Shown: positions 10,150-20,335 of the stretch, piece by piece
Layout: every line of letters begins with the position of its first letter
How positions within the stretch are numbered: position 1 is the first letter of the stretch
DNA from: Aureobasidium sp. EXF-3400
Lineage: Eukaryota > Ascomycota > Dothideomycetes > Dothideales > Saccotheciaceae
Direction: 5' to 3'
Length of the DNA: 64,000 nt
NCBI GenBank assembly: GCA_024195585.1
Contig: SWBL01000298.1
Span: forward strand, 1 to 64,000
Position numbers and translations under genes: made by a program
The notes under the pieces: generated by a model
Seen by the model: only the letters and a program-made list of their open reading frames with translations
Databases searched by the model: none
What the model was told of the DNA's origin: nothing

Positions 10150-11216
10150 TGATCTCACAATTGAACGATTGATGATCTTGACTGCAGAATCGGATGAGGG
10201 GTACAATCCAGAGCGTTATGGTGGCAGTGTTTCGCAGAGAACAGTGCTCAACATGGCCTGTAGGTGCAGACCCCAGGCGTACATGACCGAACCAAGAATT
10301 CTTGACTGTGGTTGCCTGCATGGGAATCCAGCAAACTCGGGCTCCAATGCTGATAGCGTACATTGTTAGACTGGGAGATCCAATGTCTCTCGAAATCATC
10401 CTGCAGATATATCCTTGATGACTTTGTCAGTAACTCACTTCAACGCGAAGCTGGTGCCATTTCTTGTCCTCATTTTGAGAAACTATTTCAAAAGCTGTTA
10501 TCCAGATACTTTCCTATAGGTATTTCATTGTATCATCCGAGGTACGAACAACCCCCGCACACTCACTGTTCGTACCTTCATGGCTCATCTTGGCTATCTG
10601 GATAGTATCGGTCACGAGTTGAAGGGTGGCTTGTTGCTCAGGCGTATCACACCATAGTCGTATTCATGGGAAATGGTTTGACTCGCTTTGCTCCTTGTCT
10701 ACAAACCAGGTTTCGGGCGGTGTACATTATGCATGCGTGTCGATCACACGGTTATGCATGTTGGGCATCTCGGCATGAAAGGAAATCTACGACTGGTCAA
10801 CTTGGAACTTAGCCGAGCGGAGTCACAAGGCAAGGATATTTTCTTGAGGTGACATTGGCCTTTTTGTCTCTCTTCTCTTGCTTGAAAGTGCCACATATCC
10901 AGCTGCAAAAATACAGTTGCTTCTGCAGACTCGAAGTTGTTCATGAATAATGGCTGTCTGACTTTCTCTGATTACGGCAGAAGAGTTGTGTCTTTTTATA
11001 GGTTGCATTAGGCAAAGATGGTGCGTACAGTCGGTGTGTCTGGGATCAGGTCATCCTTCTGTCAATACGAAGTGTTAAAGCTTCCCATCTGCATTTGTGG
11101 CTATGTGCTACGTACCCAACTCGACTAGCAGAGGAGGCAAGTACGACAGCGAGAGACAGAGAGATCGTAGAGATCAAATCCTCTCTCCCCGAATGCAAAG
11201 GCATGTCACGCGTGTA
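10150..11216. other. Intergenic with possible repeat fragment
   Basis: No gene is seen. Positions 10987-11004 (GTTGTGTCTTTTTATAGG) resemble the right end of the hairpin repeat and may be a decayed copy. The rest is unassigned. Confidence 0.35.
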
Positions 11217-11330
11217 GCTATAAAAAGGCATAGTACTTTACAAATGGGAGATCAGACCACAGAGAGCTGATAAATTTACCACTCTCAGTGGATGCTCTCT
11301 GTTTACTAAAGGTACTGTGCATTTCTATAG
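11217..11330 (-). repeat. Hairpin repeat, copy D (inverted orientation)
   Basis: It begins GCTATAAAAAGGCATAGTA and ends TACTGTGCATTTCTATAG, so it is the family element in reverse orientation. Inner arms AGAGAGCTGA and CTCTCAGTGGATGCTCTCT are also present. It ends 201 bp before the start codon of the secreted-protein gene and contributes a TATAAAAA sequence to that promoter region. Confidence 0.7.
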
Positions 11331-11531
11331 TCACACTCGTGACAAGCTTCGCATACGAGGAGACACAGATTCGAATCGCAAAAGGCAAGTGCAATACAAG
11401 TACCTCCTTCCACGACACTGGAGCTGAGGTTCCCTTGCTTCACTTCCTCGTCTATTGCTCTTCTTTCTCTTCTTCATTATCAACAAACATCAACAACATC
11501 AATTATCACAAGCACAATCACAACCACAGCA

Positions 11532-12342
11532 ATGAAGTCAACAGTCTACTACCCTCTTACCATACTCGCTGGCTTGCTGGCCTCCACAAAAGCATCACCT
11601 GTTCCTGTCGATGCCAACCTCAAGCAGTGCGGTAGCCAATGGTACAACCCAAGCAGCTATACCTGCCGCGTCGGAGCTGATAGTAACGCCCTCTGCCCGG
11701 TGGTTAACGGCGAACCCATGGAAGAGTGTGCTGGCGCTTGCTACACCCCTCTACGTTACAGGTCAGTATCATTCCTATCAATAGTCAACACAATTACTGA
11801 TCGAGCGCAGCTGCAACGGAACCAACCTGGTCGAGAATGCCAGAAAGGCCAGCGGAACCATGACTCTCACCGCCAGCAACCCAGATCAGGTGTTTGATGG
11901 TCAACCCATACAAGCTGCTGGAAACCATTTCTGGGTCGGTGGTCATGCGGCCACTTATTGCCCATCGAACGTTGGCAGCATCTGCACCACATTCCCTAAT
12001 GACACTACTCTCATCGGTAACGGCTACATGGCGACTGTTGTGCCCGGTGGACAGGGTATCTACTGGCAGACAGATGGAGCTCTTGCTTTCACTCAGGCTC
12101 ACTCATCAGCACACTGGAACCTGAGCTACTACGGTGGTGGCATTGCCTACGAGCATGGCGGTTACTTCGGACCAAATGGCGAGGATCTGATCACTTGTCC
12201 TGTCACGCCAGAAGGCAGCAACACGACAGCCTGGAAGCTTTTTGCCCGTCTAGCTGGTGTCGCGTTCCCCAGCTCGTGCGTCGGATTGTATGCCATCGTC
12301 CACGACCAGAACATCACCGCAGGTGCTTGGCAGTACACCTAG
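11532..12342 (+). CDS. Secreted protein with CBM52-like module and IgE-binding-protein-like C-terminal domain
   Basis: The exons are 11532-11761 and 11811-12342 (49-nt intron), giving 253 aa. A signal peptide (about residues 1-20, hydrophobic YYPLTILAGLLAS, then KASPVP) precedes a cysteine-rich module of about 50 residues. That module has QWYNPSSYTCRV, LCPVVNG and ECAGACYTPLRYSC, the pattern of CBM52 as found in fungal endo-1,3-beta-glucanases. The C-terminal domain (from about residue 100) has GNHFWVGG, GGQGIYW, ALAFTQAHS and the end GAWQYT. It resembles fungal extracellular proteins annotated as IgE-binding proteins in Aspergillus. No glycosidase catalytic motif is seen, so a wall- or glucan-binding role is inferred. 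The leader is AC-rich. Hairpin repeats lie upstream and, twice, downstream. Confidence 0.75.
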
Positions 12343-12608
12343 GGCGGCCGGACGGCAGGGAGTTGAGAGAAAGTGAGAAGGAAGGGAGTGAGAGGTTACG
12401 AGACGGGTAATGGGCGTGGAGTCGGTCTCATGGAATGCATGACTAGGAGCAAAAAGCATGGTACAGCCTTTCAAGGAGGATAACGCAGATGCAAAAATCA
12501 CTGCTGTGTAGCATAGTTTTCCCACTACTGGAGTTTCGATAGTGTCAACATAAACTATTGCTCTTTGTTAATGTCTGCTCCCTAAGTGCGAATGAATGCC
12601 ACAAGGCA

Positions 12609-12724
12609 GCTGGAGAAATGCATAATAGTCTCGAGAGACCGGATAGTATCCATTGAGAGGAGGTAATTTCTCGGCTCTCTCTGGATGTAGTCCTGGCCTG
12701 GAGATTATTGTGCCTTTTTATAGC
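12609..12724 (+). repeat. Hairpin repeat, copy B
   Basis: The left end is a diverged GCTGGAGAAATGCATAATA and the right end is TTATTGTGCCTTTTTATAGC. The inner inverted arms are the best conserved of all copies: GGATAGTATCCATTGAGAG against CTCTCTCTGGATGTAGTCC. It lies 60 bp from copy C in the same orientation. Confidence 0.7.
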
Positions 12725-12784
12725 GTCTAGATCTTTGTTGCAGGAGAGTAGGACTTAAATTTTTCTCTTCTTACCATCATCGAA

Positions 12785-12900
12785 GCTATGTAAATGCATA
12801 AAGGTTTCGAGAAGCATGATAGTATCCATCGAGAGAGGATAAATGCTCGGTTCTCTTTAGATCTGTCTTGGGTCTAGAAAACATTGTGCCTTTCTATAGT
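12785..12900 (+). repeat. Hairpin repeat, copy C
   Basis: The left end is GCTATGTAAATGCATAAAG and the right end is ACATTGTGCCTTTCTATAGT. The inner segment TATCCATCGAGAGAGGATAAA is close to copies A and B. Homology to copy A continues past the right end (GAGGATATCGCCCTCGAC), which shows that the repeated unit is larger than the hairpin. Confidence 0.7.
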
Positions 12901-13369
12901 GAGGATATCGCCCTCGACGTTTGTAGGAGGAGGGAAGATTACAGGCTCTAGTATGTGGGCAAGTTGGTGTGGTAGTTTTGAATAGATTCGGAGAGAGCTG
13001 AGGGGCGCGTTTCAAACATGGAGATTGGCGGCGGGACCGGCATGTGCATGTGGCACGGACGCGATGACGCGCCCTGAATCTTGTGAGTCTTGGGGATGTT
13101 GGAGCCGATAGCGAGACTATCGACCTGCTACTCTGACTCTTGTCACACTACAGCAACTAGCAGTCTATTCTCCGTAATCAGGACCTGTTGAGTTTTTGTC
13201 GTCGGCAAAGAAAGAGCAGATATCTGTCTTTCCTGGCATCCATCCCAGCCAGAAAGCGAGACAGACCAAAGACGGAGCTAATCCCCGGATTGAGCTTCAG
13301 CTCTACCTCCTGTACAAGTCCAGTGGGAGGACAGATCGTGTCCGCAGCGGGCCATATGGTTGTTAGAGG

Positions 13370-15157
13370 ATGAGCTCGCGCACCAGCTCGACGACAGCGC
13401 AGTCGTCGACCTTACGGCCACGAGCGCCACGACTCATCTCTGGCCTCGACGATGAAGCCCCTGCTGTCCTGGCCCCCATAGTCCGCCATGCCTCGCCTCT
13501 ACCTTCGCCTTTTGACTCTCGCGAGCCTTCGCCCATGCCCACAACCCGCTTACCGCGTACTGGCTCGTCTCAGACTCTTCGCCATGTGACAAGCATGAGC
13601 CGACTGAACCCTGGTCGCGCCCAGTCTCCTGCAACATTGTCGGCCTTCTTTGGAGACTCATGGTCTGCCATACAAGGCATGGCCTCGGACCTGCTTACCC
13701 CTTCTACAGCATCCTCGAAGCCTGCACTTTCGCCGCGACGTCGCAAAGCCTCCATCAACTCGCCCAACACACGAAATACAAGTGCTCCCTCGAAGCAATG
13801 GGGCGTACCCACCATTACCTCCTCATCTGCCATCGGTCTTGGCTCCCAGGAAGAGAGGGACGCCTTGATACGCGCTGAGAAGCGCAAGCAGCTCATGAAT
13901 GCCACTCCCGAGCACAACTCTATTGGTCACTTCAAGCGTCGCTCTTCGGAAGATGGTCCATCCGCCTCGGCTCCCCCTGAAAATGGTCACGACCGAGACG
14001 CCTTGGTCTATGTTCACCACGTCCAACCTGAAGATACCCTTGCTGGAATCACCATCAAGTACAACATTCATCCTTCAGCCTTGCGACGCGCCAACCGTAT
14101 GTGGCCCAACGATCGCATCCAAGTTCGCAAGACTATTCTGCTCCCTGTTGACCAGTGCGCTGTCAAAGGCACTCGTCTGAATGGAAGCGAAGATCTGTAT
14201 CAACTGACTCAAGAGAACAACCCCTTCCCTACATCTATAGAGGAGGTTAAAACACCCGTTCCCACAGGCAGAAAGAGAACCGAATCCGTGTCCACAAATG
14301 GCGATCGTCCGTCATCATCTTGTCGCTCTTCACACGACCCGGAAGCGACCTGGGAACACGATGCATGGGTACTTTTACCAAACAGTAAACAGCCTACTGA
14401 AATTGCCCGCTCGTCCCGTCGTAATCTGGCTTTCTTCCCACCTGCCAGGCGGAAATCTCAATCTTATTCTGATATCGACACACCGTCTGCCTCTCTCGAT
14501 CTGAATAGAAATGTGATTCATGAAAACCCTCTGGAGTCACCCAAACCAGAAGTACCTCAACGACCACGCGGGGCTCGGAGGTCGTCCAATGCAAACAATG
14601 CTTACTTTCCTAGCTATCTGGCAGGGCCGGGAGGTGTTGGAACAATGGCAAAGAATGTCCGGTCGCCTGGTCCTGCGCAAGACGGTCTTAACAAGATGTT
14701 CGCAAGTCATCTTCCCAACGTTGCTCCACCACCGAACCAATCGAACCTCTATCTACCTGATATCCCGACATACTCGGACGACCCGACGCCTTTTACACCC
14801 GGCCTTACACATGCACAATCGCCTTCTATCAACATTGAGAACGTAGGCGCAGCAGTCGAGGGGTGGATGCGCAAGATGGCAGCCAAAGCCAGTACAGCCA
14901 TTCCACCACCACAAGACCGAGGAGTAGCGAACAAAGGCGGACCCAGCGGGATTGGCGATCTGATCGAGATGGCAGAGTCTTTTGAGATCGGGGAGGATGA
15001 AGAGGATGAGGAACAGCAACGAGGACGTCAGGGTTCAGAGAACAATGGTCGACCTGGTATGAGCAGTAGTGCTTCTTTTGCGTATGCTTCGACACTCAAA
15101 GATAGAGCGCGGAGCGGGACCAGTGCTGGCGCTGGCAAGAGGCAGAAGGATGATTGA
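13370..15157 (+). CDS. Intracellular LysM-domain protein, 595 aa
   Basis: This is a single exon. One LysM domain lies at about residues 213-260 (VYVHHVQPEDTLAGITIKY, ending in KTILLPVD). Long Ser/Pro/Arg-rich, probably disordered regions lie on both sides. There is no signal peptide, unlike LysM effectors. The arrangement (one central LysM, no secretion signal) matches the eukaryotic intracellular LYSMD-like proteins rather than chitin-binding effectors. The C-terminus has an acidic stretch EIGEDEEDEEQQRGRQ. The first ATG of the frame is used, preceded by an in-frame-free leader. Function is unknown; a role in stress or trafficking would be inference only. Confidence 0.8.
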   Translation: MSSRTSSTTAQSSTLRPRAPRLISGLDDEAPAVLAPIVRHASPLPSPFDSREPSPMPTTRLPRTGSSQTLRHVTSMSRLNPGRAQSPATLSAFFGDSWSAIQGMASDLLTPSTASSKPALSPRRRKASINSPNTRNTSAPSKQWGVPTITSSSAIGLGSQEERDALIRAEKRKQLMNATPEHNSIGHFKRRSSEDGPSASAPPENGHDRDALVYVHHVQPEDTLAGITIKYNIHPSALRRANRMWPNDRIQVRKTILLPVDQCAVKGTRLNGSEDLYQLTQENNPFPTSIEEVKTPVPTGRKRTESVSTNGDRPSSSCRSSHDPEATWEHDAWVLLPNSKQPTEIARSSRRNLAFFPPARRKSQSYSDIDTPSASLDLNRNVIHENPLESPKPEVPQRPRGARRSSNANNAYFPSYLAGPGGVGTMAKNVRSPGPAQDGLNKMFASHLPNVAPPPNQSNLYLPDIPTYSDDPTPFTPGLTHAQSPSINIENVGAAVEGWMRKMAAKASTAIPPPQDRGVANKGGPSGIGDLIEMAESFEIGEDEEDEEQQRGRQGSENNGRPGMSSSASFAYASTLKDRARSGTSAGAGKRQKDD

Positions 15158-15610
15158 TTTCCATATCAGGTCTATTGAGATTTGAACACCGTAGGATTAA
15201 GTACGGGTATAGAGAGACGGTCTGACAGACCACTTCGTCACCACCAAACATTGTGCCTTATATTCCCACTTTAGTCCTTGCGGGCGTGTGGTGAAACATA
15301 AAGGACGTGAGTAGTATCTCAGCGATTCACCCTCTCTGACGGTGACAAGTAGTGAGTCGAAATACTAAGTAATTACACAGCTACTTTCTGGACGATACTG
15401 TGCCCATAGAAACTCCTTACCTCTCCTTGTACATCACTCGGTTCTATAGATGATTAAGCATTTCAATAGTTACACTATAATGGCCTATATCGCCTAAGTT
15501 TCGACATGCATGGATACGAGAGAGAGCGGGGTTGATGCTGACAACTACAATACTCAGATAATGACAACCCTTGAGATTGCTCATCGAACTCGCACCCCTA
15601 AGCACGTACA
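15158..15610. other. Intergenic with decayed repeat ends
   Basis: Positions 15249-15261 (ACATTGTGCCTTA) and 15458-15475 (AGCATTTCAATAGTTACA) resemble right and left ends of the hairpin family, the latter closest to copy D. They may be remnants of one or two copies. No gene is seen. Confidence 0.35.
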
Positions 15611-16318
15611 ATGGCGCTTGCACAGAAGAATGGTCTAAGACTCGAATATGCAACAAAAGAAGAGGCCGAAGTAATGGGACCGCTCTTCTCTTTGTCCTTC
15701 CATGATCATGCTTACTTCAGACGCATGGTGCCCGACACAGCAGAGAGTCGCTCGGCCTGGGCAGAGGTGTTCCGTTTCGCATCCAACGATCCACATACCA
15801 TTTGTTTGAAGGTCACAGACGAAAAAACGGGCAATATTGTCAGCCATGGGCGGTGGGTGAAGCCTAAGGAGCGTATCGAGGACGAACAGCCAGGACACGA
15901 AGAGCAGAGATGGAGTGCCCTTGGCCCACATATGGACGCCGAGACAGCTGACGCGTTGTTTGGATCATTCGAGAGGAACAGACACGATATGATGGGGGGA
16001 CGAAGACATTATTGTGAGTTACAGCACTAGCATTGTTGTGCATGTGGACTGACGCAGGCCATAAAAGACATGGAACTTCTCATGACTGCTGAGGGATACA
16101 AGGGCCGTGGCTCTGGAGGGATGATTTTGGAGCATGGCACCAGGTTGGCGGACGAGGAGCAGGCTGAATGCTATATCGATGCATCTCCGGCTGGACGGCC
16201 TTTGTATGAGCGACACGGGTTTGTGTTCAGCAAGCAGGAGAAGCTGCCCATGGATTACCACTACAACTTTGGAATCAGAGAGCCCAAGGCGGTAAAGAAG
16301 GAGAAGAACAAGGAATAA
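15611..16318 (+). CDS. GNAT-family acetyltransferase
   Basis: The exons are 15611-16013 and 16068-16318, giving 217 aa. Motif A is LLMTAEGYKGRGSGGMILEHG. The following YIDASPAGRPLYERHGFVF is the typical GNAT motif B of fungal acetyltransferases. The splice choice matters: the donor GTGAGT at 16014 leaves one base of a codon, and only an AAAAG acceptor ending at 16067 keeps the frame (GRRHYYMELLMTAEGYKG). The more conventional GCAG at 16054-16057 sits only a few bases from the CTGAC branch site and would shift the frame. The C-terminal tail is basic (KAVKKEKNKE). No signal peptide is seen. The substrate is unknown. Confidence 0.75.
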
Positions 16319-16663
16319 TAGTAGTAGGGAGAGAAGCGTGTCTAATTAAAGGGCGGGCAGCTTTGAAACTTTGCTCAGGGGCGGGAGAGGCGCACCAAGA
16401 TGGCCAAGGCTCGTCGCAATCATGGCCGAAACTCATCATTCGTGTCTGCATCTTCAACCCTGATCTTGTAACTCCTCCTCGCCCATACTGTCCTATACCT
16501 TGTCGCCGCCTCCGTCGCTCTTGTCCCCAAACCTCGCCACCCCACCCTCGTCGCATCTCCAGCAAAGGCCGACCATCCAGCTCCGGGCCAACCACATTTC
16601 CCCAGCCGGACTTCGCATAACACAGCGCGCCAAAGAATACACAACACACAATACACATAAACA

Positions 16664-17625
16664 ATGCGCTGCCACATCCTGACAGTGCTGGCCACTCTGG
16701 CAGCCACCGCCATAGCCGACGTCAAGTTCTCATCGCCTGCCGCCGGTCAACAAGTCGCTGGTGGCACCTCCATCACCATTACCTGGAAGGATGATGGAAC
16801 CGCTCCCACCATTGACCAATTCGCTTCCTACACATTGAATCTTATGGCTGGTGGAAACACTGCTGCCACTGCTGTATGATTCATCTCCCTCCGACTCCAA
16901 CAACAGAGCACTGACCACGCCTACAGACGTCCATCTTAACACTCGGTACCGGCGCCTACTCAGGCACCACTGGCTCCCTGCCCGTAGTCATTCCCGTCGG
17001 TCTTGGTAAAACCGCCACCAACGGATAGTATGTCGTCTTGCAGACAATGTTTCATGCTTGCCCCTTCTAACCTCGACCAGCTTCCTCCAGATGATCTCGA
17101 CTGGCGTCGACGGCGGTACCGATATCGTCTACAGCGCCCGTTTCGGTCTCACAGGAATGACCGGTGTTTTCACTGCTGCTCAACAGCAGGGTGTTACTGC
17201 CGCCGGCTCTGATACTACCTTCGTTCCTCCCGCCGCTCACAACCTGGTTACAGCTGCCGCCGGCACCGCCGCTGCCGCTCCCGTGACTGGCATGTTCGAC
17301 GTTCCCTACCTCTCCCAGACCGGTCTCATCAAGTACGCTCCTATGCAGCCCATTCCCGGAACAAAGATTACCAAAAAGACTGCATCCATGATGAACCCCA
17401 GCTCGGCTTTCACAATCTTCAAGACATATGCCCCGCCCGCCTCCATCACTTACACCTTGACCGAGTCGCAGACTCTCACTCATTCGAGCAGGGAGAATCC
17501 CGTAAGTTTTGGCTCTTCGACTGCTTTCTCTGTGTTATGCTAACAAGTTTGCAATACAGGCCAGTGCTGCTACTCAACCCACAGCTGCCGACATGAAGAA
17601 GTACCTCAACCGCTGGAAGGACTAG
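16664..17625 (+). CDS. KRE9: Cell-wall beta-1,6-glucan assembly protein, KRE9/KNH1 family
   Basis: The exons are 16664-16873, 16927-17027, 17081-17501 and 17560-17625, with introns of 53, 53 and 58 nt, giving 265 aa. A signal peptide (residues 1-18, ILTVLATLAATAIA) is followed by DVKFSSPAAGQQVAGGTSITITW, the start of the Ser-Thr-rich Kre9/Knh1 N-terminal domain. A long Ala/Thr-rich middle and a conserved C-terminal domain follow, ending in MKKYLNRWKD. In yeast, Kre9 and Knh1 are secreted, O-glycosylated proteins needed for beta-1,6-glucan. The fungal ortholog acts in the secretory pathway or cell wall. All exon joins keep the frame and the introns have clear CTGAC or CTAAC branch sites. Confidence 0.85.
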
Positions 17626-18054
17626 ACTGTTTTGGCCTCCTTCCGAATATAATGTTTTTATGGGCGTTTTGTGTGTTTCTGGCTTGCTTTTACAAACAAT
17701 GGCATTACCCCCAAGGACCGGGCGGCGTTCTTTCTAAATCTTTACATCTGGTTATACGCCTTCGCCGGGAGTTGATATAGCATGGAGGCAGCGAAATTAT
17801 GTATATTGCGTGAACAACTATCCAACTTTTCCATCACATATCCATTACCCGTGACACTCGCAACGCTTCGAATGCCATGTATACAGCCAAATTAGGCAGG
17901 CGATTACCGAAGCTCATGCCTTGGCATTTGTCGTATCCTTTGCGACCACAATCTCTGTGATTACCAACAAAACCACAACTTCTTGCGACTCTGGTCATCC
18001 GAAATTATCTCTCGGTCCCCTCTTCTCATATCTACAACCAAAGGACTGACGAAA
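17626..18054. other. Intergenic between KRE9 and aminopeptidase
   Basis: This stretch holds the 3' flank of KRE9 and the promoter/leader of the aminopeptidase. No repeat or gene is recognised. Confidence 0.4.
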
Positions 18055-19680
18055 ATGGGTCTCGCAAACCACGACCTTCCACCCCCACCTTCGGGCAAAT
18101 ACCCCGCCAAGGCGCATGCCAGGCGCGTGGCTGAGTTCATTGCTGAGAACGGTGGTCCCAAGGAGGGTGTTATCTACTTGGAAGCGCAGAAAACTGCTAT
18201 GGTTGAGGTATGCTGGATATCTCTTAGCTTTGTTTCCCAGTAGGATCGGGTGGATGGTCATAGTCTTCACGTTTCAAGGGTAGAGGAATGGATATTTGAG
18301 TGGAAGCTTTTGCTGATAACGAGCGGTAACAGGATGATGATCAAGCTTCACATTTCCGGTGAGTAAAGTACTTAGCTTCTCTGTGAACTACTCGTAGAGA
18401 CTAATGTCCTTCCCAGCCAACGTAGATTCTTCTTCTACCTCTCTGGATGCGCTGTACCAGACTCGTATCTTGCATACGACATCAAGAGCGACTATCTGAC
18501 TCTATTCATCCCTCCTATTGACCCTGAAGATGTCATCTGGTCAGGCTTGCCTATCCTTGAGAAGGAAGCAATGGAGAAGTCAGCAATATGATATCTGCTT
18601 GTTAAACCGCAACTGACCTGATATAGGTTCGATATTGACGCATGCAAGCCTTCGACTGAAGTCAACTCATACTTGACTTCTCCTGAAACTGCTCATGGCA
18701 CTATCCTGGCCATACCTAAGCAAGTAGCAGATCACATCACGTTCCTGTCGTTTGAAAAGACCAACTGGGACCTCCTCAAAAACGCTATCGAAAGATGCCG
18801 CGTTGTCAAGGACGAACACGAGATTGGTCTTATCCGTCATGCAAACGCCATCTCCTCGCACGCTCACACCGAGGTGATGCGTATGGTCAAAAACGCACGC
18901 AACGAGAGAGAACTGATGGGCACTTTCGTCGGAGCCTGCATCAGCAACGGTGGTCGCGAACAAGCCTATGGCTGTATCTGTGCTTCCGGCCCCAGTGCTG
19001 CAACTCTCCACTACGTCCACAACGACTTGCCTCTATCTGAGAAGCTCAATCTTCTCATCGATGCTGGTTGCGAGTACAACTGCTACTGCTCAGACATCAC
19101 CCGCACATACCCTCTGCAAGGCAAATTCACAAAGGAGAGCCGTGAGATCTACGACATTGTAGACGAGATGCAGTCCGAGTGCATGAAGGCTCTCAAAGCC
19201 AACGTCGCTTGGGAAGACCTTCACGCTCTCGCCCACGAGATCGCTATCGATGGTCTGCGTCGCCTCGGCGTCCTCACTGGCGGCAACAAGAAGGAACTCT
19301 TCGATAGCAGAGTCTCCACTCTCTTCCTTCCCCACGGCCTGGGACACTACCTTGGCATGGACACACACGACAGCGGTGGCAACGCAAACTACGAAGACCC
19401 TGATCCCATGTTCCGCTACCTGCGCATCAGAGGCACCGTTCCTGCCAACTCTGTCGTCACCGTCGAGCCAGGCATCTACTTCTGCCGCTTCATCATCGAG
19501 CCTGCGCTCAAAGAGGAAAAATATGCCAAGTATATCGACAAGTCTGTGCTGGAGAGATATTGGGATGTCGGTGGTGTGCGCATCGAGGATGATCTTTGGG
19601 TCAAGGAGGATGGATGCGAGAACTTGACTACGGCGCCTAGATCTTGGGATGAGGTTGAGGCTTTGATTCATTCGGTATAG
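18055..19680 (+). CDS. Xaa-Pro aminopeptidase / prolidase (M24B)
   Basis: The exons are 18055-18207, 18333-18358 (26 nt), 18417-18578 and 18627-19680, giving 464 aa, normal for fungal PepP-type enzymes. The N-terminal aminopeptidase-P domain includes [20 protein letters not shown]. The C-terminal pita-bread domain holds the two-metal site: D259 (LIDAGCEYN), D270 (CSDITRTYP), H354 ([13 protein letters not shown]), E394 (VEPGIYF) and E434 (GGVRIEDD). It removes N-terminal residues preceding proline, probably in the cytosol, since no signal peptide is seen. Exon 2 is a micro-exon of 26 nt, needed to join QKTAMVE with [15 protein letters not shown]. Intron 1 (125 nt) is longer than the others. 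Confidence 0.88.
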
Positions 19681-20335
19681 TTTACTCACTCTTCCATATC
19701 AGTAGTTGACCAGGTTTTAATAGGCTACTCCCAGTGTAACTTCGTCGTGTGATGTAAACAGGGCCTAAGCACGTGGAGAGTTGCTTGTTGAGAAGTAATC
19801 GAAGCAGGAGAACATGGCAGGCACGACCACTGCCACCACCACCACTATTACATGTCAGATCAAGACAACCCGAGCATCGTTGTTCTTCTTTCCGATCTCT
19901 AGATATTGCCATCATCGTTGTTGACTGAATCAACATTCTCACGTTTTGGGTACGTTACGAACGCGTGGGAGGACGGATCCCATAAGATCAAGTTCACGTC
20001 CAAGTAGAGCTGGTGCGCTGACGCTACTCAATGATCCATCCAGATCATTATGGAGTCACGGCTCACAGATCACCCTGCTCCTCATCGGCCACACACCAAA
20101 ACCATCGGCAAAAGGTAGCTCTATTGAAGACATCTGGCTGACATGGAAATCTGCTCAAACATACTCATACCACGTGTTGACTTTTACTCTTCCGGCCAAC
20201 GCTAGTGAGTCACCTACGTTATGAAGGATATATTTCGTTGCTTGGTGTCTTCTTTTTTCTTCAGTCGAATATTCGATTGCGCCATTCTTGACAAAATCTC
20301 CTTCTCGACAAAAAGCACATACCAAGGTCCTCAAG
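19681..20335. other. Intergenic between aminopeptidase and F-box gene
   Basis: No gene is seen. A 92-codon open stretch at 19946-20224 has no ATG-supported or family-like content. The segment serves as 3' flank and promoter. Confidence 0.4.

Larger units (their letters stand above)
12343..13369. other. Intergenic with two hairpin repeats; promoter of the LysM gene
   Basis: The segment contains hairpin copies B and C (annotated separately). The remaining sequence up to 13369 shows no gene and is the upstream region of the LysM gene. Confidence 0.45.

Noticed and set aside
13370..15157. LysM protein as a secreted chitin-binding effector
   Set aside because: It has no signal peptide, and the single LysM sits in a large disordered protein, which fits intracellular LysM proteins.
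15249..15475. A seventh complete hairpin repeat
   Set aside because: Only short end-like matches are present (15249-15261, 15458-15475) and the spacing does not fit a 113-bp unit. Treated as possible remnants only.
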